This document shows, in pieces, positions 1 to 8,102 of a DNA stretch of 36,458 bases (its first letter is position 1; every line of letters starts with the position of its first letter). Under the pieces are notes generated by a model. The model saw nothing but the letters and a program-made list of their open reading frames with translations. It had not been told where the DNA came from and searched no databases. The stretch lies in assembly GCA_945883775.1 (NCBI GenBank), contig CAMCYG010000010.1, forward strand, positions 1-36,458. Reading direction: 5' to 3'. A program made the translations under genes and the position numbers. This stretch comes from Victivallis vadensis (GTDB lineage: Bacteria > Verrucomicrobiota > Kiritimatiellia > UBA8416 > CAMCYG01).

Positions 1-472
1 CCATCGTCACGAACTCATAAGGAACTGGCTCAGTGCCGCCACCTTCCCTGCTGATGACACTGAAGCCGAGGTATTCAGGAAAGAAAGTATCAGCATCCTG
101 GGGAGAGTCGTCGACAAGAGTGAGATAAAGTCTCTCGGCCATAGGCAGAGACTGCGCATAGATTTGACCGCCGCCGATAATAAAGATCTCGTCATCCGCA
201 CCGTACTTCTGTCGCGCTATAGCAATCGCCTCATCAATGCTTGCACAAACAACACAGCCATCAACCTTATATGCCTTATTTCGAGTGACGATAATATTGG
301 TTCTCCCTGGTAATGGCCTGTTTATGGTTTCAAAAGTCTTGCGGCCCATGATAATGGCATGGCCAGTGGTTATACGCCTGAACCGTTTCAGATCATCCGG
401 AATACGCCAGAGCAGGCCGGCTTTCCGTCCTATCGCCCGGTTCTTTCCTAATGCACATATAATCGAAATCAC
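1..472 (-). CDS. folA: dihydrofolate reductase, 3' end cut by the window edge
   Basis: Reduces dihydrofolate to tetrahydrofolate with NADPH in the cytoplasm. It recycles the dihydrofolate made by ThyA, whose gene lies directly upstream on the same strand. About 157 codons are visible, close to the usual ~160, so only a few C-terminal residues are missing. Typical DHFR segments are seen: an N-terminal ISIICALGKNRAIG strand, LLWRIPDDLKRF with the active-site acid at about residue 26-27, GRKTFETI, LPGRTNIIVTR, and FIIGGGQIY near residue 100. I chose a GTG start at 470-472 because it begins exactly where the family begins and has GGGAG six bases upstream; no ATG fits. Product and family are secure. 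The exact 3' end is unseen. Confidence 0.93.
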   Translation of the reverse strand, partial: MISIICALGKNRAIGRKAGLLWRIPDDLKRFRRITTGHAIIMGRKTFETINRPLPGRTNIIVTRNKAYKVDGCVVCASIDEAIAIARQKYGADDEIFIIGGGQIYAQSLPMAERLYLTLVDDSPQDADTFFPEYLGFSVISREGGGTEPVPYEFVTM

Positions 473-489
473 AAGATTCTCCCAAAATC

Positions 490-510
490 CGGCGCATGAC
501 ACATGCGCCG
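490..510 (-). repeat. REP-like GTAG-headed hairpin between thyA and folA (element a)
   Basis: A perfect 8-bp stem, CGGCGCAT (490-497) with ATGCGCCG (503-510), and a 5-base loop. On the minus strand it is preceded directly by TGTAG and followed by GGAT. A GTAG head 5' of a palindrome is the known signature of REP elements. It lies just upstream of the folA ribosome binding site, so it could also affect folA translation. Confidence 0.55.
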
Positions 511-534
511 CTACAACAAGACAAACAACCGAGC

Positions 535-561
535 CTGTAGCTGAGCTTGTGTCAAGCTCAG
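535..561 (+). repeat. REP-like TGTAG-headed hairpin, inverted relative to its neighbours (element b)
   Basis: A perfect 9-bp stem, CTGAGCTTG (541-549) with CAAGCTCAG (553-561), and a 3-base loop. On the plus strand TGTAG lies directly 5' of the stem. The head and hairpin arrangement matches the elements on both sides, but the orientation is opposite, as in BIME clusters of REP sequences. Confidence 0.5.
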
Positions 562-582
562 GCCACATAAACAAAAATCCAT

Positions 583-603
583 CCGCTCATAGAGCGGTGC
601 TAC
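583..603 (-). repeat. REP-like TGTAGC-headed hairpin next to the thyA stop (element c)
   Basis: A 6-bp stem, CCGCTC (583-588) with GAGCGG (592-597), and a 3-base loop. On the minus strand TGTAGC occurs just 5' of it and GGAT-GG just 3'. It is the third GTAG-headed hairpin in about 115 bases. It lies about 22 bases beyond the thyA stop codon, so it might also act as a transcript-stabilising 3' structure. Confidence 0.45.
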
Positions 604-625
604 ATTCTGACTACTGAATGCTTCT

Positions 626-1627
626 TTAGAAGCCTCCAACATTTGTGATTGGCGCCTTGAGCGCTGGATGAGGGTCGTAGCCCTCCAGCGTGAAGTCTTC
701 GAATTTAAACTCATTCAGATTCTTTACGGCGGGATTCAACTTCATAACAGGAAACGGCTTTGGCTCTCTTGACAGCTGAGTCTTTATCTGTTCTGTATGA
801 TTCGAGTACGCGTGAACATCCCCGAATGTATGGACGAACTCGCCAGGCTGAAGGCCAGTAACCTGCGCTACCATCTGCAGCAGCAGCGCATAACTCGCAA
901 TATTGAACGGCACGCCTAGAAACACGTCAGCACTTCTCTGATACAGGCCGAGATTAAGCCGGTTTTCGTGTGTAACAGAAAACTGGTACATTGTATGGCA
1001 GAACGGCGGCACTTCGTTTGCATTGCCTGACGATGCCATTTCATAAATGAAATCCGGATTCCAGGCAGAAACCACGTACGATTTCCTGAATGGACGCTTC
1101 GTTAGACCTTCAATCACCCACCCCAGCTGGTCTATCTCCCGGCCATCGCTGGCAGGCCAGCGGCGCCACATTCTTCCATATACAGTCAACAATTCACCCC
1201 ACTGCTTCACAAAATCGCTGTCAGCCTTCTCGGTTTTTATGCGCTCTACGAATTGTTCCTGTGTTACCTCAGGCAAATTGTTCTTTTTGCAGTGTTTAAA
1301 ATACCGCTTATACGCCCATTCATCCCAGATGTGCACATTGTTATCCACCAGATACTTGATATTAGAGTCGCCATTGAGGAACCAAAGCAGTTCAATAATA
1401 ATACCTTTGCTGAAGACTTTCTTTGTCGTTAGCAAAGGGAACCCTTTGGAAAGATCAAATCTTATCTGACGCCCGAACACTGAAATTATATAAGGCAAAT
1501 CCTCACCCTTCTGCTTGTACTGCGCCTTCACCTCCGGAGTCAGGAAAAGCTCCTTTTTTGAACCGTTGGTAATGATATCGTTAAGCAAGTCAAGGTATTG
1601 ATATTCCGGATGCTTCTCATTGACCAT
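626..1627 (-). CDS. thyA: thymidylate synthase (long form)
   Basis: Methylates dUMP to dTMP using methylene-tetrahydrofolate and releases dihydrofolate for FolA. Visible hallmarks are GFPLLTTKK (residues 62-70), [14 protein letters not shown], the phosphate-binding [15 protein letters not shown] (179-193), catalytic Cys210, [20 protein letters not shown] (228-247), and a C-terminal [10 protein letters not shown]. The protein has 333 residues against ~264 for E. coli ThyA; the extra length is an insertion around residues 105-150, as in known long-form enzymes. The residue before the catalytic Cys is Phe209 (PPFCH), where Pro is usual. The ATG at 1625-1627 has AAGGAG nine bases upstream. folA follows on the same strand after about 150 bases of hairpins. 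Confidence 0.97.
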   Translation of the reverse strand: MVNEKHPEYQYLDLLNDIITNGSKKELFLTPEVKAQYKQKGEDLPYIISVFGRQIRFDLSKGFPLLTTKKVFSKGIIIELLWFLNGDSNIKYLVDNNVHIWDEWAYKRYFKHCKKNNLPEVTQEQFVERIKTEKADSDFVKQWGELLTVYGRMWRRWPASDGREIDQLGWVIEGLTKRPFRKSYVVSAWNPDFIYEMASSGNANEVPPFCHTMYQFSVTHENRLNLGLYQRSADVFLGVPFNIASYALLLQMVAQVTGLQPGEFVHTFGDVHAYSNHTEQIKTQLSREPKPFPVMKLNPAVKNLNEFKFEDFTLEGYDPHPALKAPITNVGGF

Positions 1628-1660
1628 AGCTGAATTCTCCTTAAGATTACGAAAATCATA

Positions 1661-1688
1661 ATATTAGTAGGTATTTTTCTTGATTCAA
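1661..1688 (-). promoter_or_regulatory. predicted sigma70-like promoter for thyA-folA
   Basis: Reading the minus strand, TTGAAT (1683-1688) and TAATAT (1661-1666) are 16 bases apart. They would start a transcript about 27 bases before the thyA ATG, which leaves room for its AAGGAG site. The -35 overlaps the -35 of a predicted plus-strand promoter. Pattern match by eye only. Confidence 0.45.
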
Positions 1689-1706
1689 GCCTGCTTTTAA
1701 TAATAA
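1680..1706 (+). promoter_or_regulatory. predicted promoter for the DUF2723 gene, overlapping the thyA promoter
   Basis: TTGATT (1680-1685) and TAATAA (1701-1706) are 15 bases apart, somewhat short. Transcription would start near 1713, only about five bases before the ATG at 1718. The palindrome CTTGATTCAAG supplies the -35 for both directions. Weak evidence alone; it is listed because the same arrangement recurs at the atp operon. Confidence 0.3.
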
Positions 1707-1717
1707 TGCAACGGGTT

Positions 1718-4700
1718 ATGGATGTTATTAACACAAAGCAGGAGTCATTCTTCAAAAGGCATGACTGGTTTTCGTTCTGGGCTGCATTAATAGTATCACT
1801 TGGGGTATACGTTTACACCCTGGCCCCATCAGTCACTCTTGAGGATTCCGGAGAACTTGCAGTTGCAGGTGATTATCTGGGAGTTCCTCATCCGCCCGGT
1901 TATCCTAGCTGGTCCATGCTGGCTTTTCTCTTTGCGCGGATATTCTCGTTCGTCACATTCAGAGGGATGCCCAATCCAGCATGGAGCATTGCCCTGCTGT
2001 CAGCCGTTTGCGGGGCGATTTCAGCGGCCCTAACCGCATTACTCATTTCCAGATCGGCATCGGAACTGCTGAAGTTCTCAAAACTTGTGACAGAGGACCT
2101 TGATGAAAAGTCCGAACAGGTAATTTGCGCTATCAGCGGCATTTCCTGCAGTCTGCTTTTTGCTTTTTCCCCTGTGATGTGGTCTCAGTCGGTCATCGTA
2201 GAGGTATATGCACTTAATGCGTTTTTCCTGATTATTGTCTTTCTTCTAACATACTACTGGATGCACAAACCAACAGATAAACTGCTCTATATAACGTCTT
2301 TCCTGTTCGGGCTCGGGTTGACAAACTATCAGGCTCTTTTACTGGCGGCGGTTGCTCTTGTGATTGCAATAATGGTAGCAGACATCAGGCTGTTTCGCGA
2401 CTTCATAGTCACTCTTGCTCCCATGATAGCGGTCATATTGCTTATACAGATGGGAAAGATTCCCGGCATAGGCAGTCCATACGACACATCCTGCTTCGTG
2501 TATATTACGCTTAATTTCGCGCTTTTGGCGGGTGCCTATTTCCTGCTCCCCAAAGGCAAGCAGGTTGCAATATCCATATTAATGGTCGAGCTGGGGCTTG
2601 CGTTCTATGTATACATGCCGATTGTATCCGATCTTCGCAATCCTCCGATGAACTGGGGCTATCCGCGCACTTGGGAAGGATTCCTTCATGCCCTGAGCAG
2701 AGGGCAGTACGAGAAGATCGCACCAACTGACATATTCTCTGTGCAGTTTCTGAATCAGGTAGGCGGTTACTTCACAGATCTCCGTGAACAATTCACACTT
2801 CCTGTCGCCGCCATCGGCTTCCTTCCTTTTGCCGTATGGAAGATAAAGGTCATGGACAGAACCATACACGCATTCAATGTTGCATTCGTCCTTTGCATGG
2901 CGGCAACCGGCATCATCGTCGCAGAAGAATTGCTAGTTCCAGCTGGTGAAGCCCCGATGGCACCGGTGTATAAGAGCCTGATCGGCCTGGTCATGTTAAT
3001 CATGCTTGTTGGCATTACCACCCTTGCCCTGAATCAGACTCGCAGGTTCTGGCGGATGCTCGTCGGAAAGACCGAAGCAACCATAAGCGAGAAGGCGACC
3101 ATATTGATAGTGGCTCTTGGTTGTGCCGTTATTTATCTTATATATGTAAAAAGCCTTATCGGCTGCATCGGCGTAATAACAGAACCTCTGCGCGCAAACC
3201 CTGAAATTCCGCCAGCGGTCTTTAACAGCATAATATTCAAGAGCATCGGGATTATCCTTGCTGCGATACTGCCGGTAGTAGCTGCCATGGGGACCGCCTG
3301 GCTGATGCGTAGCAAGTATGAGCTGAGCCTGACCATCGAAGAAAGAAGCCAGAACTGGTTCGCCGCGACATTCACCGGCTTCCTCTGCATGAGTATTTTG
3401 TTCATCGTTCTGGCCAACCCCAAGGGCGACCTGCAGGATGCATTTATCCAGAAGGTGAAATTCATCTCCTCTCATGGAATTTACGCGTTCTGGATCGGTT
3501 ATGGACTGGTACTCTCCCTGTCGCTAGTCTTCATCAAGCTGAAGAAAAGTCCTGCAATCAAGGCGTTTGCGCTTGCCACTGTAATCGCTCTTCCTGTCAT
3601 CCCAATACACCAGAACTATAACGATCCAATCATACTCAAGAAATACGGTGGATCCGAACAGAACCAGCACGATTTCGGCTGGCAGTTCGGCAATTACCAG
3701 CTCAGGGGTGCAGATGCCGTGACGGAAGAACTTGACGAAAAGGCTGAGCCGCTTCCAAATCCAGCATTTCCTGAAGAAATGGGCCCGGCCGCAGTGTTTT
3801 TCGGCGGAACCGATCCGGGAAGATTTGTCCCGACATATATGATTTATTCCGCCATGGTCAGACCGGATGTGCATCTGATCACACAAAATGCACTGGCTGA
3901 CAATACCTATATGAGTGTGATGCGGGATCTGTACGGAGACAAGATATGGATTCCTGCGGCAAATGACAGCGCCTTCGCATTCCAACGATACATAGATGAG
4001 GTCAATTCCGGAAAAAGGCCCAAAAACGCCGATCTTAAGTTCGAGAACGGCAGACTGCAGGTCAGCGGCGCAATAGGCGTCATGGAAATTAACGGTATCC
4101 TCGCCCAGATGATATTCGAGCATAACAACTATAAGCACAGCTTTTACGTGGAAGAGAGTTATGTACTGCAGTGGATGTTCCCCTATCTGACCCCGCATGG
4201 CTTGATAATGAAGATCAACAATAATAGCCTCGCCTCTCTGCCGGCGGAAAGCACCAACAACGATATGGATTTCTGGGACTGGTACTGCAGGAAGCTCATA
4301 AGCGACAAGAAATTCCGCCGTGATGTCTGCGCAATGAAAAGCTTTTCCAAGCTGAGAAGCGCAATCGCAGGTATCTATTCTTTCCGCGGCATGATGAGTG
4401 AAGCGGAACGCGGGTTCCAGCAATCACGACTCCTTTATCCGCTAAGCCCTGAGGCAAACTTCAGGCTTAGCCAGGAAGTATATATGCGGCAGAACAGGTT
4501 TGGCGATGTCAAGAAGATCATGGTAGACTTCGGAAAAGAAGATCCAGGTAATCGGTCAATTGAAGGATTCCTCGGCAATATAACAAAGATAGAACAGCTC
4601 AGCGCCCGGGTCATTCAGCTTGAAGGGCTCATCGGCCAAGGCAAGCTGAATGCCGATAATGCACTCGAACTCGCCAGCCTGTATCAGCAAAGCGGAAACA

Positions 4701-5164
4701 TTCCTAAATTCGGTAATATTGCACAGAATATGCTTAACATCACAAACCTGCCTCCTCATTACTTCTTCCAGCTCGCCCAAATGTTAAGCAACTCTCAAAT
4801 GAAGGACGAGATGAGCAAGGCACTGGCGCTTTGTATGGACAAACTGCCTGAAGGCACGCCCCCCATGGTTTATGTAGAGGCTGCCAGAATGTATGCCATG
4901 GCACGTCAGCTTGACAAAGCGACAGAGCAGATAAACAAGTATCTGACCCTTACCCCCACTGACTGGAAAGCCTGGCTTGACCTGACATCTCTTTACATGG
5001 AACTGGGAAAAACCAACCTTGCCATGAAGTCCATGGACGGTGCCATACGGCATGGAGGGAATAACGTAATTTCGATAGTCAGCAAAGAGCCCAGATTCCA
5101 GGCACTCTACCAGCAGATCGTAAACGTACAGCAGAATAAGCGGACTCGCAGTTTCGGTTATTAA
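1718..5164 (+). CDS. DUF2723 (TMEM260-like) multi-pass membrane protein with C-terminal TPR-like repeats
   Basis: About 1,148 residues. The N-terminal ~90 residues hold a first membrane helix and the DUF2723 signature: LEDSGELAVAGDYLGVPHPP with acidic residues in the first extracytoplasmic loop, as in GT-C glycosyltransferases. Some dozen further hydrophobic helices run to about residue 640. A soluble region with GGTDPGRF then RPDVHLITQNALADNTYM follows, and after residue ~890 come TPR-like helical repeats. Eukaryotic TMEM260, a DUF2723 protein, is a protein O-mannosyltransferase, so a lipid-sugar-dependent glycosyltransferase role is plausible; substrate and acceptor are unknown. No clear SD exists for either the ATG at 1706 or the one at 1718. 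I prefer 1718 because 1706 falls inside the predicted -10. The gene stands alone, divergent from thyA. Confidence 0.85.
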   Translation: MDVINTKQESFFKRHDWFSFWAALIVSLGVYVYTLAPSVTLEDSGELAVAGDYLGVPHPPGYPSWSMLAFLFARIFSFVTFRGMPNPAWSIALLSAVCGAISAALTALLISRSASELLKFSKLVTEDLDEKSEQVICAISGISCSLLFAFSPVMWSQSVIVEVYALNAFFLIIVFLLTYYWMHKPTDKLLYITSFLFGLGLTNYQALLLAAVALVIAIMVADIRLFRDFIVTLAPMIAVILLIQMGKIPGIGSPYDTSCFVYITLNFALLAGAYFLLPKGKQVAISILMVELGLAFYVYMPIVSDLRNPPMNWGYPRTWEGFLHALSRGQYEKIAPTDIFSVQFLNQVGGYFTDLREQFTLPVAAIGFLPFAVWKIKVMDRTIHAFNVAFVLCMAATGIIVAEELLVPAGEAPMAPVYKSLIGLVMLIMLVGITTLALNQTRRFWRMLVGKTEATISEKATILIVALGCAVIYLIYVKSLIGCIGVITEPLRANPEIPPAVFNSIIFKSIGIILAAILPVVAAMGTAWLMRSKYELSLTIEERSQNWFAATFTGFLCMSILFIVLANPKGDLQDAFIQKVKFISSHGIYAFWIGYGLVLSLSLVFIKLKKSPAIKAFALATVIALPVIPIHQNYNDPIILKKYGGSEQNQHDFGWQFGNYQLRGADAVTEELDEKAEPLPNPAFPEEMGPAAVFFGGTDPGRFVPTYMIYSAMVRPDVHLITQNALADNTYMSVMRDLYGDKIWIPAANDSAFAFQRYIDEVNSGKRPKNADLKFENGRLQVSGAIGVMEINGILAQMIFEHNNYKHSFYVEESYVLQWMFPYLTPHGLIMKINNNSLASLPAESTNNDMDFWDWYCRKLISDKKFRRDVCAMKSFSKLRSAIAGIYSFRGMMSEAERGFQQSRLLYPLSPEANFRLSQEVYMRQNRFGDVKKIMVDFGKEDPGNRSIEGFLGNITKIEQLSARVIQLEGLIGQGKLNADNALELASLYQQSGNIPKFGNIAQNMLNITNLPPHYFFQLAQMLSNSQMKDEMSKALALCMDKLPEGTPPMVYVEAARMYAMARQLDKATEQINKYLTLTPTDWKAWLDLTSLYMELGKTNLAMKSMDGAIRHGGNNVISIVSKEPRFQALYQQIVNVQQNKRTRSFGY

Positions 5165-5255
5165 AGCAGGGTTACGCGAGCACTACAGTCCGGATAAGAA
5201 ATTCACCTTTGTGTATCTTATTGATTATTAATTCTTTTCGTGTGTTTCTGCGTAT

Positions 5256-5291
5256 CCCGCCTGCAACGCTATGCGTAGCACTGCGGGCAGG
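5256..5291. repeat. long imperfect hairpin in the gap between the DUF2723 gene and rsmE
   Basis: CCCGCC at 5256-5261 pairs with GGCAGG at 5286-5291 (one G-U), and most of the inner bases also pair, leaving a small loop near 5271-5276. It lies between two convergent genes (5164 and 5343). It lacks a clear T-run, so it is either a dispersed palindrome or a bidirectional 3'-end structure. The remainder of the 178-base gap is AT-rich and shows nothing else I can name. Confidence 0.5.
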
Positions 5292-5342
5292 TTCGTAGTT
5301 ATCTGAACTGCCGGATTTAGGTTGATTTTGTGGAAAGCGATT

Positions 5343-6089
5343 CTATCCGCTAAACTCATAGGCCATGATGCTTAAAGCATATATCGCGGCCGTTTCGACT
5401 CTCAAAACCAGATCACCAAAACTTGTCTCTACCGCACCGAGCTTCACCATGACATCCAGCTCATCCGGCGTCAAATCGCCCTCAGGACCAATAACCATTG
5501 CAACACGCAGGGCATCAACCGGAGTAATCGACCGCAGAACCTGTTTAAGGCTGATGGCATTAGCTGACAATGAACCCACCAAGACCTTATCAAACACAGC
5601 CAGACACCCCATAGCCTCTTTAAAGCCCATGATATCCTTTACAACCGGCAGGTAGGCCGTCCCGCACTGTTTGGATGCACTTTGGGCAATCTTCCGCCAC
5701 CGTTCGCACTTGGTCTTGTCCTTGCCATCATGTGGCCTTGATATTGTGCGGGCTGTTATGACTGGCCATATCTCGCTGACCCCCAGCTCTGTCGCCTTCT
5801 CGATGATCAGATCCATTTTGCTGCCCTTGGGAATTGCTTGTACCAAAGTGATTCTAACGGGCAACCCCGGCAGAACTGCCTCATCCTGAATATTCAGAAC
5901 AGCGATCCCGTCATCAACCGAAGATACTCTGGCATGAGCCTGCCGGCCTTCCCCATCAAATGCAATCACAACATCGCCGGTTTTGACACGAAGCACATTA
6001 ATAAGGTGATTGGATTCAGAACGATCGGCTTTTATCTGATCCGTCAGCCATCCTTGCGGATGCACGTATGTCCGGTGAATCGATGCCAT
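5343..6089 (-). CDS. rsmE: 16S rRNA (uracil1498-N3)-methyltransferase
   Basis: Methylates U1498 of 16S rRNA with SAM. The 248-residue length fits the family (~240-250). An N-terminal PUA-like part (RSESNHLINVLRVKTGD) precedes a SPOUT-knot methyltransferase domain, recognised from LVQAIPKGSKMDLIIEKATE at about residues 101-120, VIGPEGDLTPDELD at about 205-218, and the C-terminal knot segment LVLRVETAAIYALSIM. It follows dnaJ by about 50 bases on the same strand. A dnaJ-(prmA)-rsmE order is common in other bacteria, so it probably belongs to the grpE-dnaJ operon. Confidence 0.93.
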   Translation of the reverse strand: MASIHRTYVHPQGWLTDQIKADRSESNHLINVLRVKTGDVVIAFDGEGRQAHARVSSVDDGIAVLNIQDEAVLPGLPVRITLVQAIPKGSKMDLIIEKATELGVSEIWPVITARTISRPHDGKDKTKCERWRKIAQSASKQCGTAYLPVVKDIMGFKEAMGCLAVFDKVLVGSLSANAISLKQVLRSITPVDALRVAMVIGPEGDLTPDELDVMVKLGAVETSFGDLVLRVETAAIYALSIMAYEFSG

Positions 6090-6137
6090 TGCTACTGTGT
6101 CCTGACTATCTGAGACTGATCCCCGAAATCATTCCCG

Positions 6138-7322
6138 TCATTTACCGATTGCCTTTTTCCTTGAAAAGAAAGCCTCTGCCTTTGAAACAAAATGATTTTT
6201 TGCAGGATAATTACTATTCTCGACACAATCCGCATAGTCCTGAATAAATTTGCGCTGTTTCTGGTTCAGCCTTACAGGAACTTCAATACTTATCTTAACA
6301 TGCAGATCACCAGTCTCGAATCCCTCGACATTAGGCATACCCTTGCCTCTTAACCTGAATACCTTTCCGTTCTCAGTACCAGCGGCAAGCTTTAGCATGG
6401 CATAACCGTCCACTGTAGGAACCTGGACATCGCCTCCCAGCGCAGCTATTTCAAAAGGAACAGGAACTTCGCAGAACAGGTCATCTGCATTCCTGTCAAA
6501 TATATCATGCTTTTTGACATGAATGACTACATAAAGGTCTCCGGGCGGTCCACCCATAGAACCGCTCTCTCCTTTACCTGCAAGCCTGAGTCTGGATCCG
6601 GTCTCCACGCCCTTTGGTATCTTCAGGTTAAGACGCTTGCGCACCTTAATCCGTCCTGAGCCCGAACACTCGCGGCACGGCTTAGATATTACCGATCCCG
6701 CTCCCCCGCATATAGGACAAGTCTGTCTAACCTGAAAAAAACCTCCGCCAGATATGACTTCGCCACGTCCGCTGCAATGCTTGCATGTCTCTTTGGAGCT
6801 TCCCTTTGCAACCCCCGATCCTTTACAGATACCGCATTCATCGTTTACAGGAAGAGTTATCTCTCGTTCTGACCCAAAGGCACTTTCCTCAAGATCTATT
6901 TCGATATCAAACCTAAGATCAGCCCCTTGCTGTGGACCATTCCGGCCTGACCTTTTCCGTCCGCCGCCGCCACTGAAAAACTCATCAAATATCCCGCCAC
7001 CGCCACCGCCAAAGAGAGAGCCCAGTATATCCTGCAGATCGGCAGAATGAGTGAAGTCCCTTGAGAAATCAAAGCCGCCAGGCCCAAACGACGACCTCAT
7101 TCCATCGTGTCCGAATTGGTCATATTTCTGCTTCTTCGCAGGATCACTGAGAACTTCGTACGCTTCAGATATTTCCTTAAAACTATTTTCGGCCGCCTTG
7201 TCTCCTGGATTACGGTCCGGATGGAACTTCATGGCGAGCTTACGGTATGATTTCTTTATTTCATCTTCAGAAGCAGTTCTGCTCACGCCCAGAAGCTCGT
7301 AATAATCCGCCTTAGTAGCCAT
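6138..7322 (-). CDS. dnaJ: chaperone protein DnaJ (Hsp40)
   Basis: Co-chaperone that delivers unfolded clients to DnaK and stimulates its ATPase. In order there are a J domain (residues ~5-70) with HPD at 34-36, a Gly/Phe-rich linker (FGPGGFDF, then a Gly run around 105-120), a zinc-binding domain with four CxxCxGxG repeats ([32 protein letters not shown]), and the C-terminal client-binding domain. At 394 residues it is a full-length type I DnaJ. It starts three bases after grpE; its SD (AAGGAAGG) lies inside the last grpE codons, suggesting translational coupling. dnaK is not in the window. Confidence 0.97.
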   Translation of the reverse strand: MATKADYYELLGVSRTASEDEIKKSYRKLAMKFHPDRNPGDKAAENSFKEISEAYEVLSDPAKKQKYDQFGHDGMRSSFGPGGFDFSRDFTHSADLQDILGSLFGGGGGGIFDEFFSGGGGRKRSGRNGPQQGADLRFDIEIDLEESAFGSEREITLPVNDECGICKGSGVAKGSSKETCKHCSGRGEVISGGGFFQVRQTCPICGGAGSVISKPCRECSGSGRIKVRKRLNLKIPKGVETGSRLRLAGKGESGSMGGPPGDLYVVIHVKKHDIFDRNADDLFCEVPVPFEIAALGGDVQVPTVDGYAMLKLAAGTENGKVFRLRGKGMPNVEGFETGDLHVKISIEVPVRLNQKQRKFIQDYADCVENSNYPAKNHFVSKAEAFFSRKKAIGK

Positions 7323-7325
7323 AAA

Positions 7326-7964
7326 TCACCCTTCCTTAGCTGTTGTATCTGCAGGGACAGGTTTACCGCTAGAGACTACAACCTGTGTAGCTCTGATCAA
7401 TTTGCCACCCAGCATATAACCTTTACGCGCTTCTGTGATTATCCCATTCTCCGCAATCTGATCGGATGGGATTAGGGATATAGCCTCATGCTGATTAGGA
7501 TCAAACGTCTTGCCGCTTACCGAGATCTCCGTCAATCCAAACTTCGACAATACAGTCTTGAGCTGCTCCCCAACCAGTTTGAAACCGTCTAGCGTTCCAG
7601 TGGAGATTTCTTTATGATGGGCCGCTGCGGCCTGAAACGCCAGATCGAGGTGATCAAGCACAGGAAGCATCTCCTCCATCAAATCCTCGCTTGCTCTGAC
7701 GTACAGCTCGTTCTTCTCTCTGATCATCCTTTTTCTGAAATTATCAAAATCTGCCTGCAGGCGCAGGAACCTTTCCTCGAGCTCCTTCTTTGCATCAGAT
7801 TCTATTTCCACTGAAGGCACACTATCCACTAGTACCGGGACTTCAGGCGCCGTCTCACTCGAATTGTCCTGCGCAACTGGTTCCGCGCCATGGTCTTCTA
7901 CTTTTACATGCGCTTTATTCTCAGACTTATTGTGATCGTTATGATTCTTTTTTGACCTGAACAT
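7326..7964 (-). CDS. grpE: nucleotide exchange factor GrpE
   Basis: Promotes ADP release from DnaK. The first ~55 residues are charged and look disordered. A long helix follows, with LEERFLRLQADFDNFRKRM at about residues 62-80, typical of the GrpE dimer coiled coil. The C-terminal beta domain carries FDPNQHEAISLIPS and GYMLGGKLIRATQVVVS. Its 212 residues are normal for the family. The ATG at 7962-7964 has AGAGGAAT upstream. It is first in a grpE-dnaJ-rsmE unit. No CIRCE element or hrcA is visible next to it. Confidence 0.95.
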   Translation of the reverse strand: MFRSKKNHNDHNKSENKAHVKVEDHGAEPVAQDNSSETAPEVPVLVDSVPSVEIESDAKKELEERFLRLQADFDNFRKRMIREKNELYVRASEDLMEEMLPVLDHLDLAFQAAAAHHKEISTGTLDGFKLVGEQLKTVLSKFGLTEISVSGKTFDPNQHEAISLIPSDQIAENGIITEARKGYMLGGKLIRATQVVVSSGKPVPADTTAKEG

Positions 7965-7994
7965 ATAGTTAAATTCCTCTGTTAAAACGGAGAA

Positions 7995-8022
7995 AGAATA
8001 CCCTCTGCCAGTGATAAGTCAA
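7995..8022 (-). promoter_or_regulatory. predicted sigma70-like promoter for grpE-dnaJ
   Basis: On the minus strand TTGACT (8017-8022) and TATTCT (7995-8000) are 16 bases apart, predicting a start about 24 bases before the grpE ATG. That fits a leader carrying the AGAGGAAT site. A heat-shock sigma32-type reading was not convincing. Confidence 0.45.
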
Positions 8023-8045
8023 GAAGATGAATCATGTAATAAGCA

Positions 8046-8073
8046 TTGAGTTACCCAGAGGAAAGGATAAAGT
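8046..8073 (+). promoter_or_regulatory. predicted promoter for the metallo-beta-lactamase RNase gene
   Basis: TTGAGT (8046-8051) and TAAAGT (8068-8073) are 16 bases apart, giving a start near 8080 and a leader of about 23 bases that contains GGAGG. This argues that the in-frame TTG at 8046 is part of a promoter, not a start codon. Confidence 0.35.
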
Positions 8074-8102
8074 TAGCAACAATTACAAATGATGGAGGAA
8101 GC

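Noticed and set aside
1-472. folA as a truncated pseudogene
   Set aside because: The frame is open to the first base of the window and all DHFR motifs are intact; only the window edge cuts it.
3524-4423. 299-codon open frame on the minus strand inside the DUF2723 gene
   Set aside because: It is entirely antisense to a strongly supported membrane/TPR protein, shows no family motif and has no SD. Long shadow frames are expected opposite genes of this composition.
8046-8102. TTG-initiated N-terminal extension of the metallo-beta-lactamase RNase
   Set aside because: The TTG lies in a predicted -35, and the ATG at 8103 has GGAGG and begins where the family begins.
7965-8102. CIRCE element or other heat-shock operator upstream of grpE
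   Set aside because: No TTAGCACTC-N9-GAGTGCTAA-like repeat is present; only an ordinary promoter-like pair is seen.
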